A stretch of DNA of 64,000 nt from an uncultured Acidobacteriia bacterium (GCA_903851195.1 CAINNJ010000060.1:1-64000); one strand, 5' to 3'. Positions 18,435-27,625 are shown, counted from the stretch's first letter. Notes: generated by a model not told the origin, from the sequence alone. A program made the numbers and translations.

Positions 18435-20178
18435 GTGCTTGTGCGGCACTGTATAATCGCGCCATTTTACCGACGCGGAACTTCGGGAGCTTTTCGCAAA
18501 ATACGATTCGGTGGTGACGCGCAGACCGCGCATGAAGAGATCCTGGCGGGCAATGAGGAACTGGAGAGCCTGAACGAGGAACTGGAGAGCGCGAAAGAAG
18601 AACTGGAAGCCACGAACGAGGAACTCGTGACGATTAACCAGGAACTGCATATCCGCAACGACGATCTCGAACAGGCCGGGCATTTCGCGCAGTCCGTCGT
18701 GGACACCGTTCGCACCGCAATCGTCGTGCTGTCGCCAAGTCTTCGGGTGCTCAAAGCAAATCTTTTCTTTTACCGGGAATTTCACCTTTCCGCCGCGGAT
18801 GTGCAGGACCGGTATATCTACGAACTGGACGGCGGGCACTGGGCGGACTCCCGGCTGCGGCAGTTGCTGGAAGAGGTTTTGAAGGCAAACCGGTCGGTGC
18901 GTGATTTTGAAGTGCAGTACAGCGTCCCGTCGAGGGGTTTGCGCACGCTGGTCGTGAATGCATACCGGTTCGAGGCGGAGGAACGAATCCTGCTCTCGAT
19001 CGAGGACGTGACCGACGTCCGGCGCGCCGAGGAGCAGTTGCGGCAATCCCAAAAAATGGAAGCCATGGGATATCTGGCCGCGGGCATCGCTCACGATTTC
19101 AATAATCTGCTGACGGGCATTATGGGAAGCGCCAGTCTTTTGCTGGAGGACATGCCGGCGGAGGGGACAGCCCGGTCGGACGTCCAGGTGATTGTCAGCG
19201 GCGCGGAGCGGGCGGCGGAACTGACGCGTCAACTGCTGGCTTACGCGGGCAAGAGCAGGTACTACCTGGAACGGCTAAGTCTCACCGAGATGGCGATTCA
19301 GACCAGCCGACTGGTCAACCGTTCCATTCCCGACCGCGTGCAGCTTCGGCTCGACCTCGATAAGCACCTGCCCTTGCTGCTGGCCGACCCGAGTCAGATT
19401 CAGCAGGTGGTGATGAACCTGATCATCAACGCGGCGGAAGCGATCGGCGACGCGGGCGGCGCAATCCGCCTGCGGACGGGCGTCAGAACGCTTACCAGCG
19501 AGCCCCTGCCGGATTCCTATCTGACGGACGCGGTCGCGCCGGGCGATTACGTTTCTGGAGGTTCAGGACAACGGCTGCGGAATGGACGCGCAGACGATTC
19601 GGAGAATCTTCGATCCGTTCTTCACGACCAAGTTTACGGGCCGGGGTCTTGGTCTGTCGGCTCTTCCGGGGATTGTCAGGCAGCATAAGGGAGCCATTCA
19701 GCTTCACAGTATTCCGGGAAAAGGGACGTCATTTACGGTGTATTTTCCGTCCGCCGGGCCGGAACAACAGGCGGCGCGGGATGTTGGCGCCAAAGATCCG
19801 CGGGGCACGGGTACGATTCTGGTGGTCGACGACGAGGAAATCGTCAGGAGCCTTACGCGCGCCACGCTGGAGCGTTATGGGTACCAGGTGCTGACCGCGG
19901 TGGACGGTCCGGAAGGGATTCGTGTATTTCGGGAGCGATCCGGAGACATTGCGCTGGTGATTCTGGACGTGGCGATGCCTGGCATGGACGGGGCGAAAAC
20001 GCTGGAACGAATGCTGGAAATCCGGGGGGACGTCCGCGTTCTTATCTGCAGCGGATTCGGCAATGTGGATCTGGAAATGCGTTTCGCGGGGAGGAAAGGG
20101 GTTGCGTTTTTCCCGAAGCCCTACACCGCAGTACAACTGGCCGGCAAGGTCAGGGAGTGTCTGGAGGCGGGCGCCTGA
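18435..20178 (+). pseudogene. 5'-truncated, frameshifted hybrid histidine kinase (CheB/CheR-PAS-kinase remnant)
   Basis: The first recognisable residues (from about 18526) are repeats such as NEELESLNEELESAKEEL, the coiled linker that normally follows the CheB-CheR module of chemotaxis fusion kinases; everything before it is missing. A PAS region, HisKA (LAAGIAHDFNNLLTGIM) and the HATPase N-box (VVMNLIINAAEAIGD) follow. At about 19551-19555 the frame shifts at GTTTCTG. The second frame continues with LEVQDNGCGM, DPFFTTKFTGRGLGLS and a full receiver domain (ILVVDDEE, ILDVAMPGMDG, PKPY) to 20178. The loss of the 5' end plus the frameshift argue for a pseudogene; a sequencing error could explain the shift but not the truncation. 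Confidence 0.75.
18464..18517 (+). repeat. Relic of the 3' end of the gene at 20448-21509
   Basis: Bases 18464-18517 are near-identical to 21448-21509, the last codons and stop of the secreted protein gene downstream (FTDAELRELFAK...stop). The copies share ATTTTACCGACGC, GAACTTCG, GAGCTTTTCGC and GATTCGGTGGTGA; a gap of about 8-12 bases separates the last two blocks in this copy. The truncated kinase begins immediately after it. It marks a duplication or recombination junction. Confidence 0.75.
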
Positions 20179-20206
20179 TTTATCGGGGCTTCTTTATCGG
20201 GGCTTC
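20179..20206. repeat. Perfect tandem duplication of 14 bp
   Basis: TTTATCGGGGCTTC occurs twice head to tail, immediately after the TGA of the kinase remnant (20176-20178). It is most simply a slippage duplication. It overlaps no gene except possibly the tail region of the small minus-strand open frame ending at 20211. Confidence 0.8.
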
Positions 20207-20210
20207 TTCT

Positions 20211-20324
20211 TTATTTGGGCTTTCCGGGATAGAGCCAGGACGGGCGACAGAACGAGAGAGTGATGGCGGTTCCGGTAATCGCGCCCAGAACGAAGAAGGT
20301 CAATAGTACGGCTGTAACAGGCAT
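20211..20324 (-). CDS. Possible 37-residue single-pass membrane peptide
   Basis: On the minus strand, ATG 20324 opens a 37-residue frame: MPVTAVLLTFFVLGAITGTA, then ITLSFCRPSWLYPGKPK. The first 25 residues form one clear transmembrane helix followed by a short polar tail. The ribosome site is weak. It lies alone in the 269-bp gap between the kinase remnant and the next gene. It may be a real small membrane protein; no family is recognised. Confidence 0.3.
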   Translation of the reverse strand: MPVTAVLLTFFVLGAITGTAITLSFCRPSWLYPGKPK

Positions 20325-20447
20325 GGCGTTCCAGCTATCATTGTATGCCTCTCAGGACGGGATTTGGCGAATTGAGGAACCGGAGCAGGCGATGCGGCAT
20401 GACCAGGGACGCCGGCGGTACACTACGCGGCATGAGGTCTTCCTGAA

Positions 20448-21509
20448 ATGCGGGCGTGTCCGGCAGGCTACGCCCGTATCGTGAGATTCTCCCTCGCGCT
20501 GTCGGGGATGCTGTCTTACGCATCCGCGTTCGCACAGCCGAATTCCGGGCAGAAGTACGTGATTTCCGTTGGAAATTCATCGGAGAAGGTCGCTTCCGGC
20601 AAGATTTGGCTGTACAGTTATTCGTGGTACGGCCTGCAAAGAGCGCAACTGGCGGCAATCGAAAACGGTGTGGCTTCGCTGCCACCGGATACAGCGAAAC
20701 TGAAGCGCGAACTGAACCCGCATCCAAACACGGAAGGCTACGTGGTGGCGCTGCAGTTGGGGGAGCATTCGTGGTGTCGGACGCCGGATATCTCACCGGA
20801 AGTTTTGTGGAATGACTTAGCAGCCGCTGTGAACTCCCTCGGGCGGGCAACTAGGGTATCGGCAGGCGAGACGGAGTTGATACTTCCTCCTCTCACGAAT
20901 CGTCACATCACGCTTCTTTATCCCGACGGACGTCCGGCAGCCAGCGCGAATTTCGAGACCTCGATCTACCTGTGGGACAGGAATCATTGCGGATTTCACG
21001 AAGGTTTGCCGCTTGGAACTCTTCGCACGGATAAGACCGGCACGATGGAAGTGTTGGCGCCACTGGTTCCGCTTTACTTCGACGGTGTCTCTTATTTCGA
21101 AGAGAACGGTGAAGGCCCCGCGGGCGTTGCCTACTCCGCCAACACCGGACTGAAAGCCGGCGCCGAAGCGAACCTGGTTCTCAGGAAAAAGTGGAACCTG
21201 ACCGAGGAGGACGAGCTTTTCGATGACGTCGACGTGCGGGTACTGAACGGCAATGGGCGTCCTCGCAAAGACGTCGATGTATTTGGAAATTGGGCGACCA
21301 ATACGTGCGGCGGCTTTGGCACGATTGGCCGGACAGACGCGAAAGGCGTTGCGCGAATCCGTATCGACCCGAGTTTCACGAAGCTGAAGTTAACGATCGG
21401 TGGCCCGTATGGCGCCGACGATCCCGCGGCCGAGGGCAAATCGCGCGATTTTACCGACGCCGAACTTCGCGAGCTTTTCGCGAAACATAAAATCACGATT
21501 CGGTGGTGA
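20448..21509 (+). CDS. Secreted protein of unknown function
   Basis: A 353-residue protein with a signal peptide (FSLALSGMLSYASAFA, cleavage probably before Q). The start is either ATG 20448 or GTG 20481; neither has a good ribosome site. Two beta-rich segments, about 150-235 (LLYPDGRPAASANFETSIYLWD) and 255-335 (VRVLNGNGRPRKDVDVFGNWATN), look like carboxypeptidase-regulatory-like or Ig-like folds that begin with 'xGRP...'. The C-terminus DFTDAELRELFAKHKITIRW is duplicated as a relic at 18464. No family name can be given. Confidence 0.6.
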   Translation: MRACPAGYARIVRFSLALSGMLSYASAFAQPNSGQKYVISVGNSSEKVASGKIWLYSYSWYGLQRAQLAAIENGVASLPPDTAKLKRELNPHPNTEGYVVALQLGEHSWCRTPDISPEVLWNDLAAAVNSLGRATRVSAGETELILPPLTNRHITLLYPDGRPAASANFETSIYLWDRNHCGFHEGLPLGTLRTDKTGTMEVLAPLVPLYFDGVSYFEENGEGPAGVAYSANTGLKAGAEANLVLRKKWNLTEEDELFDDVDVRVLNGNGRPRKDVDVFGNWATNTCGGFGTIGRTDAKGVARIRIDPSFTKLKLTIGGPYGADDPAAEGKSRDFTDAELRELFAKHKITIRW

Positions 21510-21549
21510 GGCGGGACTGAGAGCGAGATGGCCTGTGTCAGGCTCTGGA

Positions 21550-22146
21550 TTATGAGGCGAGGATGCGTTCGCGAAGTTCTTCCAGTTCGGCGGCGGATTT
21601 CCTCGCGGCACCGGTGAAGGCGAGCCAGACGAACAGGAGCAGGCAGCACGTCGCGACCATCGGCCAGACACTGGTCAGGTAGCGATACCAGAGCGACGCG
21701 GGGTCGAGTCCCATGGCGCGCGCTTTCAGGGCGGGGCCGCCGCCCCACCAACTCGCCAGCATGGCCGGGATGGTCAGCAGAACGACGCGGCGAACGGCAA
21801 GGAACCCGTCGCGCTTCGTTTTGAGAGAGCGCAGCAGGAACGCGGCGCATGTTTCGTCCGGGGCCTTGCGGTTCGTGCGATTTCGAATGACGCTCCCAAG
21901 GTATAGGGTCATGACGATCAGCATCCAGCCCTGGCCCGCGCGGACCCAGGGCTGATCGACTTCCCATGTGTTGTGGGCGAATGCCACCGCCAGACCGGCC
22001 AGAGCCAGCAGGGCAAGTCGCCTTTGCCAGATGTTTTCTCGCTCGCGACGGCGGGCCAGGGCGCAGATTCCGGTCGCGGAGGGTTGGGGCGGCAGAGCCG
22101 TGTTGTGGTTGTTCCAGAGTTCGTGGGGATGATTATCGGCGTCCAT
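21550..22146 (-). CDS. Membrane protein downstream of an ECF sigma factor
   Basis: A 198-residue protein with a cytoplasmic N-terminal segment of about 40 residues and three or four hydrophobic segments (about 42-60, 70-86, 118-138 and 158-180). GGAG lies six bases before its ATG. It overlaps the end of the sigma factor gene by 14 bases, so it is co-translated. The position and topology suggest a regulator of that sigma factor, but there is no zinc anti-sigma HxxxCxxC motif, so this is inference. Confidence 0.65.
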   Translation of the reverse strand: MDADNHPHELWNNHNTALPPQPSATGICALARRRERENIWQRRLALLALAGLAVAFAHNTWEVDQPWVRAGQGWMLIVMTLYLGSVIRNRTNRKAPDETCAAFLLRSLKTKRDGFLAVRRVVLLTIPAMLASWWGGGPALKARAMGLDPASLWYRYLTSVWPMVATCCLLLFVWLAFTGAARKSAAELEELRERILAS

Positions 22147-22666
22147 GGGAGGCTCCTGAGAAATCGCGACTGAGTATTTTTTTAATGCGGTGTATTTTGG
22201 TGGCCGTGTTGCCGGGGGTCAAACCGGTGACATCGGCGATCTCGGCGCCGGTCGCGCCTTCGAGGTAAAGCAGGATGACCTGGCGGTCCAGGGGAGTGAG
22301 CTGGTGAATCAGGGCCTGGAGTTCGGCTATCTCTTCGCGATGCCGCTCAAGGGCTTCGCCGGCGTGGGCGGTGGGGTCGGCGGCAAGGGCGTCGAGTTCG
22401 ACGAGGCGTTCCGATCGCTTTCGGCGTTTGGTGAGGTGATCGGCGCCGACGTTGTGGCACACCCGGTAGACCCAGGTGCGAAGGCTGCAACGCCGATCGA
22501 ACCGCTGCAGGCTGCGCCAGAGTTCGATGTGCATTTCCTGGAGAAGGTCGCACTGCCGGTCGGCGTCGGATTCATAACCGCGGACCAGACGGCGCATGGA
22601 CTCGCCGTGTTCCGCCTGGGCTTCCAGGTAGAGCCGATCCTGATCGCCCGGTGTTGAGGCTGGCAT
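22133..22666 (-). CDS. ECF-type RNA polymerase sigma factor
   Basis: A 177-residue sigma-70 family protein. Region 2 includes LLQEMHIELWRSLQRFDRRCSLRTWVYRVCHN in pieces, and region 4 includes LTPLDRQVILLYLEGATGAEIADVTGLTPGNTATKIHRIK in pieces. The size and the absence of region 3 are normal for ECF sigmas. It directs transcription to a small regulon, probably including its own operon with the downstream membrane gene. Divergent to it lies the frameshifted secreted protein gene. Confidence 0.9.
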   Translation of the reverse strand: MPASTPGDQDRLYLEAQAEHGESMRRLVRGYESDADRQCDLLQEMHIELWRSLQRFDRRCSLRTWVYRVCHNVGADHLTKRRKRSERLVELDALAADPTAHAGEALERHREEIAELQALIHQLTPLDRQVILLYLEGATGAEIADVTGLTPGNTATKIHRIKKILSRDFSGASHGRR

Positions 22667-22755
22667 CTAACCCCATAGTCTTTCGCGGCGGGCGGTTTCT
22701 TACAGCGGTCGCGGGTTGCCGGGGGCTGTTTCGTTAAGTAAACTGTCGGAAACGT

Positions 22756-23787
22756 ATGGTTTTCTTCGCCGCGATTTTTGCCGCAGCCGCCCTCCCGGGA
22801 CAGGCTTTGAAAACCGAACACTTTGCGGTGAACGTGCCGGCGACGTCAAACCCGTATCTGGCGCGAATGCCCGCGAGGACTGCGGCGCGCGCATGGGAGA
22901 CAGCGCGCCGAAGCAATCGCCATTCCTTATTAAGCTCACGCTGGCGCATGCGGTTGCGGTTATATTCACGGTCACGGGCGGAATGGAGCATGCGCCGGAG
23001 TGCCCGCCGGTCTGCATCGGTCCGAAAGGCGGGACGCCGGTTGGACATCTCGACGGGGCGGAACACGGAATCTCCGATATGTTCGCCCCGTTAGACGCGT
23101 TAGTGGGCGTGTTTCCGAGCGACAAATCGCCCGAGGCTGGCAAGACTCCGCGAGCCCTCAATTTTCTGTGGAAACCGACGCAATTTCGCCAGCCTGTCAC
23201 CGCGGTTGAGGGAGGTGTTTTTAATCGGCGACGGGAAGACGCCGCGCGGCGCCGTGCGGCGTTATCTCATACCGCCGGGAGCTACCAGCCTGTACCTTGG
23301 CGTGATGGATGGCTATGAGTGGAATACCAACTCCGGCTCCTTCACCGTTCAGGTGGCAATAGAGCGGGATCAGGTTGACAGCGCTCCGTTCAGCGTCGAC
23401 TCGAGCGTCACCTTTGCACGGTGGGCCTGTCTTCCGGACCGGGCCCGCTGCACACCGGACAGGCCAGTCGCTAAGGAGAAAGCACCGGGGGAGTTCCACG
23501 TGATCCTGCCGGCTTCTTCGGAGTGGAGTATCAGCGTGCCGGACGCCGCGGGCAAAGCCGTCATTCAGGGCTCGGAAGGAACGGTGTGTCTGCGTTCCGA
23601 TGCATGCGCGGGACCGCAGCGAACGGGCGGCGCGGCGGGTGCGGGATTTCTGGCGGAAGACCGGCCGGCAGGAGCGCTGATTCCCAGGGTTGTTGAGGGA
23701 CGCCCTTACTTTTCCGTCAACCAGAGGAAGGGAGCGCCGTTTCGCCATCACGAAGGATTTTTTGATTTCGACGTGAGAACCCGATAA
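22756..23787 (+). pseudogene. Secreted PEP-CTERM-style protein gene with two frameshifts
   Basis: Three consecutive segments match one acidobacterial secreted-protein family. The first is a signal peptide and 'VPATSNPYLARMP' (22756-22890). The second, in another frame, reads MGDSAPKQSPFLIKLTL and GHLDGAEHGISDMFAPLDALVGVF (about 22893-23165). The third, back in the first frame, reads LSPRLREVFLIGDG, PPGATSLYLGVMDGYEWNTN and GSFTVQVAI (to 23787). The shifts fall in GCGCGCGC (22885-22892) and TTTT (23162-23165). Either the gene is decaying or the assembly has indels. No PEP-CTERM anchor is visible. Start ATG 22756. Confidence 0.65.
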
Positions 23788-23795
23788 CGGTTGTT

Positions 23796-24623
23796 TTACT
23801 TCAGGAAAGTGGTCATGCGGTCGGACAGATGTTGCAGGATGCAGCTGAACCGCAGCTCATCGGAGAGAGGCGCATTGCAAGCACGCCTGTAATCGGCGAA
23901 CCATTCTGCCTGCTGCCGCCGAAGGATTTGTTTACGCTCATCGGACGCGCCGTTGATCGCGTTCCGATACGAGTCGGCCATGGTGCTGTCCATATAAGAC
24001 AGATCGGCATCCCGGCAGATGAGACGCTCGACCGGAGTAGCGGCTTTCGCGCAATCGAAGCTCGGAGGATCGATCTGGTGAAGTGGTTGGCCGACTACGG
24101 AGAAAGACGACCCATTCCATCGATACCGCGTGGTTATGCTTCCGGAGGAACAGCAATCGCCCTGGGCGTGATCGGGATCGTTGACCACGAGGATGAGTTC
24201 GCCGCCGGCAATGGACACAGCGCGGAGCCCGTAAGTGGACCTGGATCCTGTTTCCAGCCAGGCCAGGAGCCTGGGCCCGGAAGACTCCAGAGCGAAGACA
24301 TAGACGTACTGCCAGTTCTGCGTACCGCCGGTGTGCCAGGTCAAAGCGACCGCGGCAACCGCAGGCTTCACTCCGGTCAGCGTGCCGTGGCTGACAGAAG
24401 TCCAGGTGATCAGCGGACATTGGTGTATGTCATCGGCGCAGTCGTCCGGTACGACATATCTGCCGTCGATCAGAGCCACGGTTTGCTTCGCACGCGTCGT
24501 CATCCAGCGAACCTCGCGAGCGACAGCGGAATCCACCATCGGATAAGTGAAGTTTTTCCAGTCGACATCCGGCGGCGCTCCGGAAACGACCGCGCAGAAC
24601 AGAAAGATCAGCAGTTGGCGCAC
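23796..24623 (-). CDS. Secreted protein with C-terminal LprI-like domain
   Basis: A 275-residue protein with signal peptide (LLIFLFCAVVSGAPP). The C-terminal 85 residues fit the LprI/DUF1311 fold: FDCAKAATPVERLICRDADLSYMDSTMADSY, split here over two motifs, then RRQQAEWFADYRRACN and CILQHLSDR, with the conserved cysteines. LprI-type domains inhibit lysozyme in mycobacteria, but most members are uncharacterised. The middle part is a beta-rich region with no name. The start is GTG 24623; the ribosome site is weak. It diverges from the arsR operon. Confidence 0.7.
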   Translation of the reverse strand: MRQLLIFLFCAVVSGAPPDVDWKNFTYPMVDSAVAREVRWMTTRAKQTVALIDGRYVVPDDCADDIHQCPLITWTSVSHGTLTGVKPAVAAVALTWHTGGTQNWQYVYVFALESSGPRLLAWLETGSRSTYGLRAVSIAGGELILVVNDPDHAQGDCCSSGSITTRYRWNGSSFSVVGQPLHQIDPPSFDCAKAATPVERLICRDADLSYMDSTMADSYRNAINGASDERKQILRRQQAEWFADYRRACNAPLSDELRFSCILQHLSDRMTTFLK

Positions 24624-24661
24624 TTGCCGTTTCAGTGTAAATGATCGTTGGTCTCCGGTCG

Positions 24662-24701
24662 CGTATATACGTTGACATGCATATACGATTCAGAGTATAT
24701 A
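24662..24701. promoter_or_regulatory. Probable ArsR operator/promoter
   Basis: Two copies of the palindrome GTATATAC (24662-24669 and 24694-24701) bracket a related CATATACG (24679-24686). They lie just before the arsR start and between divergent genes. Repeated short palindromes immediately upstream of arsR-type genes are usual autorepressor sites. The region is much more AT-rich than its surroundings. Confidence 0.5.
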
Positions 24702-24707
24702 CAGAGA

Positions 24708-25127
24708 GTGGAATCCGTTTTCGAGATCATCGCGGAGCCGAACCGGCGCGCGATATTGAGCCTGCTGGTCTCCTCCGAGCAGTCGGTGGGAGAGATCGAG
24801 CGGCAGCTGAAAATGCCGCAGCCGGCGGTGTCCAGACACCTGCGGGTGCTGCGCGACGCCGGTTTCGTGGAAGCCACGGTGGACGCACAGCGCCGGCTCT
24901 ATCGATTGCGGCCGGAACCGCTGCGGGAGGTGGAGGCATGGCTGGCTCCGTTCCGCCGGTTCTGGTCCGCTCATGTGGATGCGCTGGAACGTCATCTCGA
25001 CCGCATGGAAAAGGCGACGGCAGCGAAAGCGAAAGACGAAGAAAGCAAAGGAGACAAGAATGCCCGATCACAGTCCGTACACCCCGGGAACCGCAAGCGG
25101 AGCGCAGGTACAAAAAGACGGCGATAA
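24708..25127 (+). CDS. ArsR/SmtB family HTH regulator (SRPBCC-associated)
   Basis: From GTG 24708 the protein reads VFEIIAEPNRRAILSLL, then EIERQLKMPQPAVSRHLRVL, a winged helix with recognition helix PAVSRHL, and YRLRPEPLREVEAWL. This is the metal-independent ArsR subgroup that controls a downstream SRPBCC gene. No cysteine metal site is present. Its charged C-terminal tail overlaps the SRPBCC gene by 68 bases. A longer frame from 24648 would run through the operator and is unlikely. It heads a four-gene operon. Confidence 0.85.
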   Translation: MESVFEIIAEPNRRAILSLLVSSEQSVGEIERQLKMPQPAVSRHLRVLRDAGFVEATVDAQRRLYRLRPEPLREVEAWLAPFRRFWSAHVDALERHLDRMEKATAAKAKDEESKGDKNARSQSVHPGNRKRSAGTKRRR

Positions 25128-25608
25128 GTGGACGCTGATTCTGGTGAGAGAGATGCGGCACTCGCCGGAGAAGGTCTGGGAGGCGCTTACGAATCCCGCG
25201 GAATTGCGCGAGTGGGCGCCGTTTGAAGTAGACGGGAACCTGGGCGCTGCCGGGAGCACGGTGAACTTCCAGTGGGTGGGAGCGCCAGTGGCCATGGCGA
25301 CCACGGTGACGCGGGCCGAGGCTCCGCGGGTGCTCGAGTTTGGCGAAATCCGGTGGGAACTGGAGTCTTTGGGCGGCGGCACGCGACTGACGCTGTGGCA
25401 AAGTATCGACCGGCGGTACATCTCGATGGGCGCGGCCACGTGGCACATCGGTTTCGACGTGCTGGATCACCTTCTCAGCGGAAGTCCGATTCCACGCACG
25501 GTGGGGCCCGACGCCATGAAGTTCGAGGGCTGGCAGCGGCTGAATGGCGAGTACGCGAAGCTGTTCGGCGTCGAGTTGCCATCGTGGTCCCCCGCCCCGA
25601 AGGCGTAA
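25060..25608 (+). CDS. SRPBCC (AHSA1-like) domain protein
   Basis: A 182-residue START/Bet v1-like protein starting MPDHSPYTPG after a good ribosome site (AAGGAG, five bases). Family blocks are REMRHSPEKVWEALTNPAELREWAPF near the N-terminus (read as two motifs), VLEFGEIRWELE, and TRLTLWQSID. AHSA1-like proteins bind hydrophobic ligands and are classically encoded after an ArsR regulator, as here. The ligand is unknown. It lies three bases before the DoxX-like gene. Confidence 0.85.
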   Translation: MPDHSPYTPGTASGAQVQKDGDKWTLILVREMRHSPEKVWEALTNPAELREWAPFEVDGNLGAAGSTVNFQWVGAPVAMATTVTRAEAPRVLEFGEIRWELESLGGGTRLTLWQSIDRRYISMGAATWHIGFDVLDHLLSGSPIPRTVGPDAMKFEGWQRLNGEYAKLFGVELPSWSPAPKA

Positions 25609-25611
25609 ATT

Positions 25612-26013
25612 ATGGAAACGACTTTGCAAAAGCCGGCGGTTGCCGCCGGAAGGATGTTCACAAGCCGAACGACGGCGTATTGGGTGGTGACCGGGCTGTT
25701 CTGTCTGCAGATGGGCTTTACGGCATGGGCACAACTGAACCTGCCGCAGGTGGCGGATAGCTTCCGCCACCTCGGCTTTCCCGATTACTTTCGGGTGGAA
25801 CTCTCCTGGGCTAAGTTTCTGGGGATCGCGATGTTGGTGGCGCCGGTGCCGTCGCGCCTGAAGGAGTGGGCTTATGCGGGCTTCGCTATCAATCTGATCT
25901 CCGCGCTGATCGCTCATCTCGCGGTGGGCGATGGCCCGGCGGCCTGGGGATGGGCGGCGGGGACAGGAGTGCTCTGGGCGCTGTCGTATGTTTTGTGGCG
26001 TGTCCGGTCTTAG
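25612..26013 (+). CDS. DoxX-like membrane protein
   Basis: A 133-residue protein with four hydrophobic segments. The family signature LGFPDYFRVELSWAKFLGI is at about 60-78, followed by KEWAYAGFAINLISALIAHL. DoxX_2-type proteins are small quinol-oxidase-subunit relatives of unclear function and frequently accompany ArsR-SRPBCC operons. Start ATG 25612 lies three bases after the SRPBCC stop. Confidence 0.85.
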   Translation: METTLQKPAVAAGRMFTSRTTAYWVVTGLFCLQMGFTAWAQLNLPQVADSFRHLGFPDYFRVELSWAKFLGIAMLVAPVPSRLKEWAYAGFAINLISALIAHLAVGDGPAAWGWAAGTGVLWALSYVLWRVRS

Positions 26014-26037
26014 AGCGCGATCAGATTGGAGCTGAAC

Positions 26038-26454
26038 ATGAAGGAACCGATACCGGCGGAATCCGCCACGGCGCTGATCGACGAGAAGATCCGGACACTG
26101 GGGGACTGGCGCGGTGAGACGCTCGCGAAAATGCGCCGGTTGATTCATGAGGCCGACCCGGACATTATCGAAGAGTGGAAATGGATGGGAACACCTGTCT
26201 TTTCTCACAGCGGCATTGTCTGCACGGGCGAGACTTATAAAAGCGTCGTCAAGCTGACCTTTGCCAAAGGCGCTTCGTTGCCGGATCCCGCGGGGCTGTT
26301 TAATTCGAGTCTTGAGGGGAATGTCCGGCGCGCCCTCGATATTGCAGAAGGCGGGAAGGTCAATGAGAAGGCTTTTAAGGACCTGATTCGGGCCGCGGTG
26401 GCGCTCAACGTGGAGGCGAAGAGCAAGCCTAAGCCGCGGAAACGTAGCGGCTGA
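26038..26454 (+). CDS. DUF1801 domain protein
   Basis: A 138-residue protein with the DUF1801/YdhG blocks WRGETLAKMRRLIHEADPDI, EEWKWMGTPVFSHSGIVC and KSVVKLTFAKGASL. The start is ATG 26038, six bases after GGAG, rather than TTG 26026. It is the last gene of the ArsR operon. Its 3' end overlaps the convergent ankyrin gene by 26 bases. The fold resembles frataxin-like iron chaperones, but function is not established. Confidence 0.85.
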   Translation: MKEPIPAESATALIDEKIRTLGDWRGETLAKMRRLIHEADPDIIEEWKWMGTPVFSHSGIVCTGETYKSVVKLTFAKGASLPDPAGLFNSSLEGNVRRALDIAEGGKVNEKAFKDLIRAAVALNVEAKSKPKPRKRSG

Positions 26455-27616
26455 TGATTTCGTCGAGCCGCGGATCACCCGTGGGATACGCGGAGGGGCT
26501 GAGGGGACTGCCGGCGCGGAGGAGCGATTCCACAACCGCCGGGAAGTCGCCTTCCGGGTGGCGCTTTTCGACCAGGCAATCGTGCAGTGCGTAGCCGAGC
26601 GGGGTCGCGTTGTAACCGGGGTCTACCAGGTCGACGGGATGACCACGTGAGATCAGGAGATCGACCAGGGCGGCATGGCCGGCCCAGGCGGCGTTGTGCA
26701 GGGGCGAGTAGCCGTGACTCCGTTCGGTGTGCGCCACGGGAAAACCAAGGTCGAGCATGAGGCGAACCGCCTCGTAGTTCAGGTTGGTTTCCCAGCAGTA
26801 GCGGGGCAGAAGTTCGAGGTCGGCGGCGGGCAGGCCCGCAACCATCTCGGGAAACACACCGGCGATAACTTCGGCTTCTTCACGGCGAGCCAGAACACAG
26901 CAGACAAGCAGGCGCGTTCGCGCATCGCTCTTTTCGTACAGCAGATCGAAGAGGTTTTGGTGGCCCTTCAGAAGCGCGATTTGGTGGGGATACGAGTTGA
27001 AGGCGAGGGTCCACTGCAGGATGGTGCCGCCACGTCCCCGATGACCGATGGGCGGAAATTCCGGCAGACGACCGATGCGGTGGGCCGGGCAGTTTGGGTT
27101 TTCGTGAATCAGGCGTTCGGCGAGAGCGATGTCGCCGAGGGCCGCGGCGAGGAAAATATCCGGCGCCGCGCCGTAATCGAGAAGGCAGCGGCTTACCGCC
27201 GGTGATTTTCCGATGCGCCACTGCGCGGGAGTCGAGTCGTGGTCCTCATCGCGGGCATGGACGTCCGCGCCGTTATGGAGCAGGAGTTCGGCGGTGGCGA
27301 CGTCGCGGGCGAAGTGCAGCGGCGTGCAGCCGTCACCACCGGGCGCGTGGACCAGCGCCGGGTCGGCGCGCAGCATGTCGGCCAGGTAATCGGTGAAACC
27401 GAACGCCGCCGCGGCGTGGATGCTGAGCGGCGCGCCACGGTCCACAAGCAGGCGGGCTACGACAGGCGGGATGTGGTCCGTCGAGAAGCCGCCGGCCCAG
27501 GCCGTGCCGACTTGTTGCGGCAGGTCGGGGTAGTCGCGGATCAGCGTTTCGACATTGGCGACCGGAGAATCGGAAACGAGAGCTTGCCGAAGGAGATGGT
27601 CGGGCGCTTCCGGCAT
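26429..27616 (-). CDS. Ankyrin repeat protein
   Basis: A 395-residue soluble protein with several ankyrin repeats. Clear ones are GDGCTPLHFARDVATAELLL (about residues 94-113) with NGADVHARDEDHDSTPAQW, and YSPLHNAAWAGHAALVDLLI with GHPVDLVDPGYNATPLGYAL in the C-terminal third. Diverged repeats fill the rest. There is no signal peptide and no enzymatic domain. Such proteins are protein-interaction scaffolds; the partner is unknown. It is convergent with the ArsR operon. Confidence 0.8.
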   Translation of the reverse strand: MPEAPDHLLRQALVSDSPVANVETLIRDYPDLPQQVGTAWAGGFSTDHIPPVVARLLVDRGAPLSIHAAAAFGFTDYLADMLRADPALVHAPGGDGCTPLHFARDVATAELLLHNGADVHARDEDHDSTPAQWRIGKSPAVSRCLLDYGAAPDIFLAAALGDIALAERLIHENPNCPAHRIGRLPEFPPIGHRGRGGTILQWTLAFNSYPHQIALLKGHQNLFDLLYEKSDARTRLLVCCVLARREEAEVIAGVFPEMVAGLPAADLELLPRYCWETNLNYEAVRLMLDLGFPVAHTERSHGYSPLHNAAWAGHAALVDLLISRGHPVDLVDPGYNATPLGYALHDCLVEKRHPEGDFPAVVESLLRAGSPLSPSAYPTGDPRLDEIISRYVSAA

Positions 27617-27625
27617 GATGTTCTG

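Noticed and set aside
24727-26535. 602-codon minus-strand open frame
   Set aside because: Antisense to the whole ArsR operon, where four known families are read in order on the plus strand.
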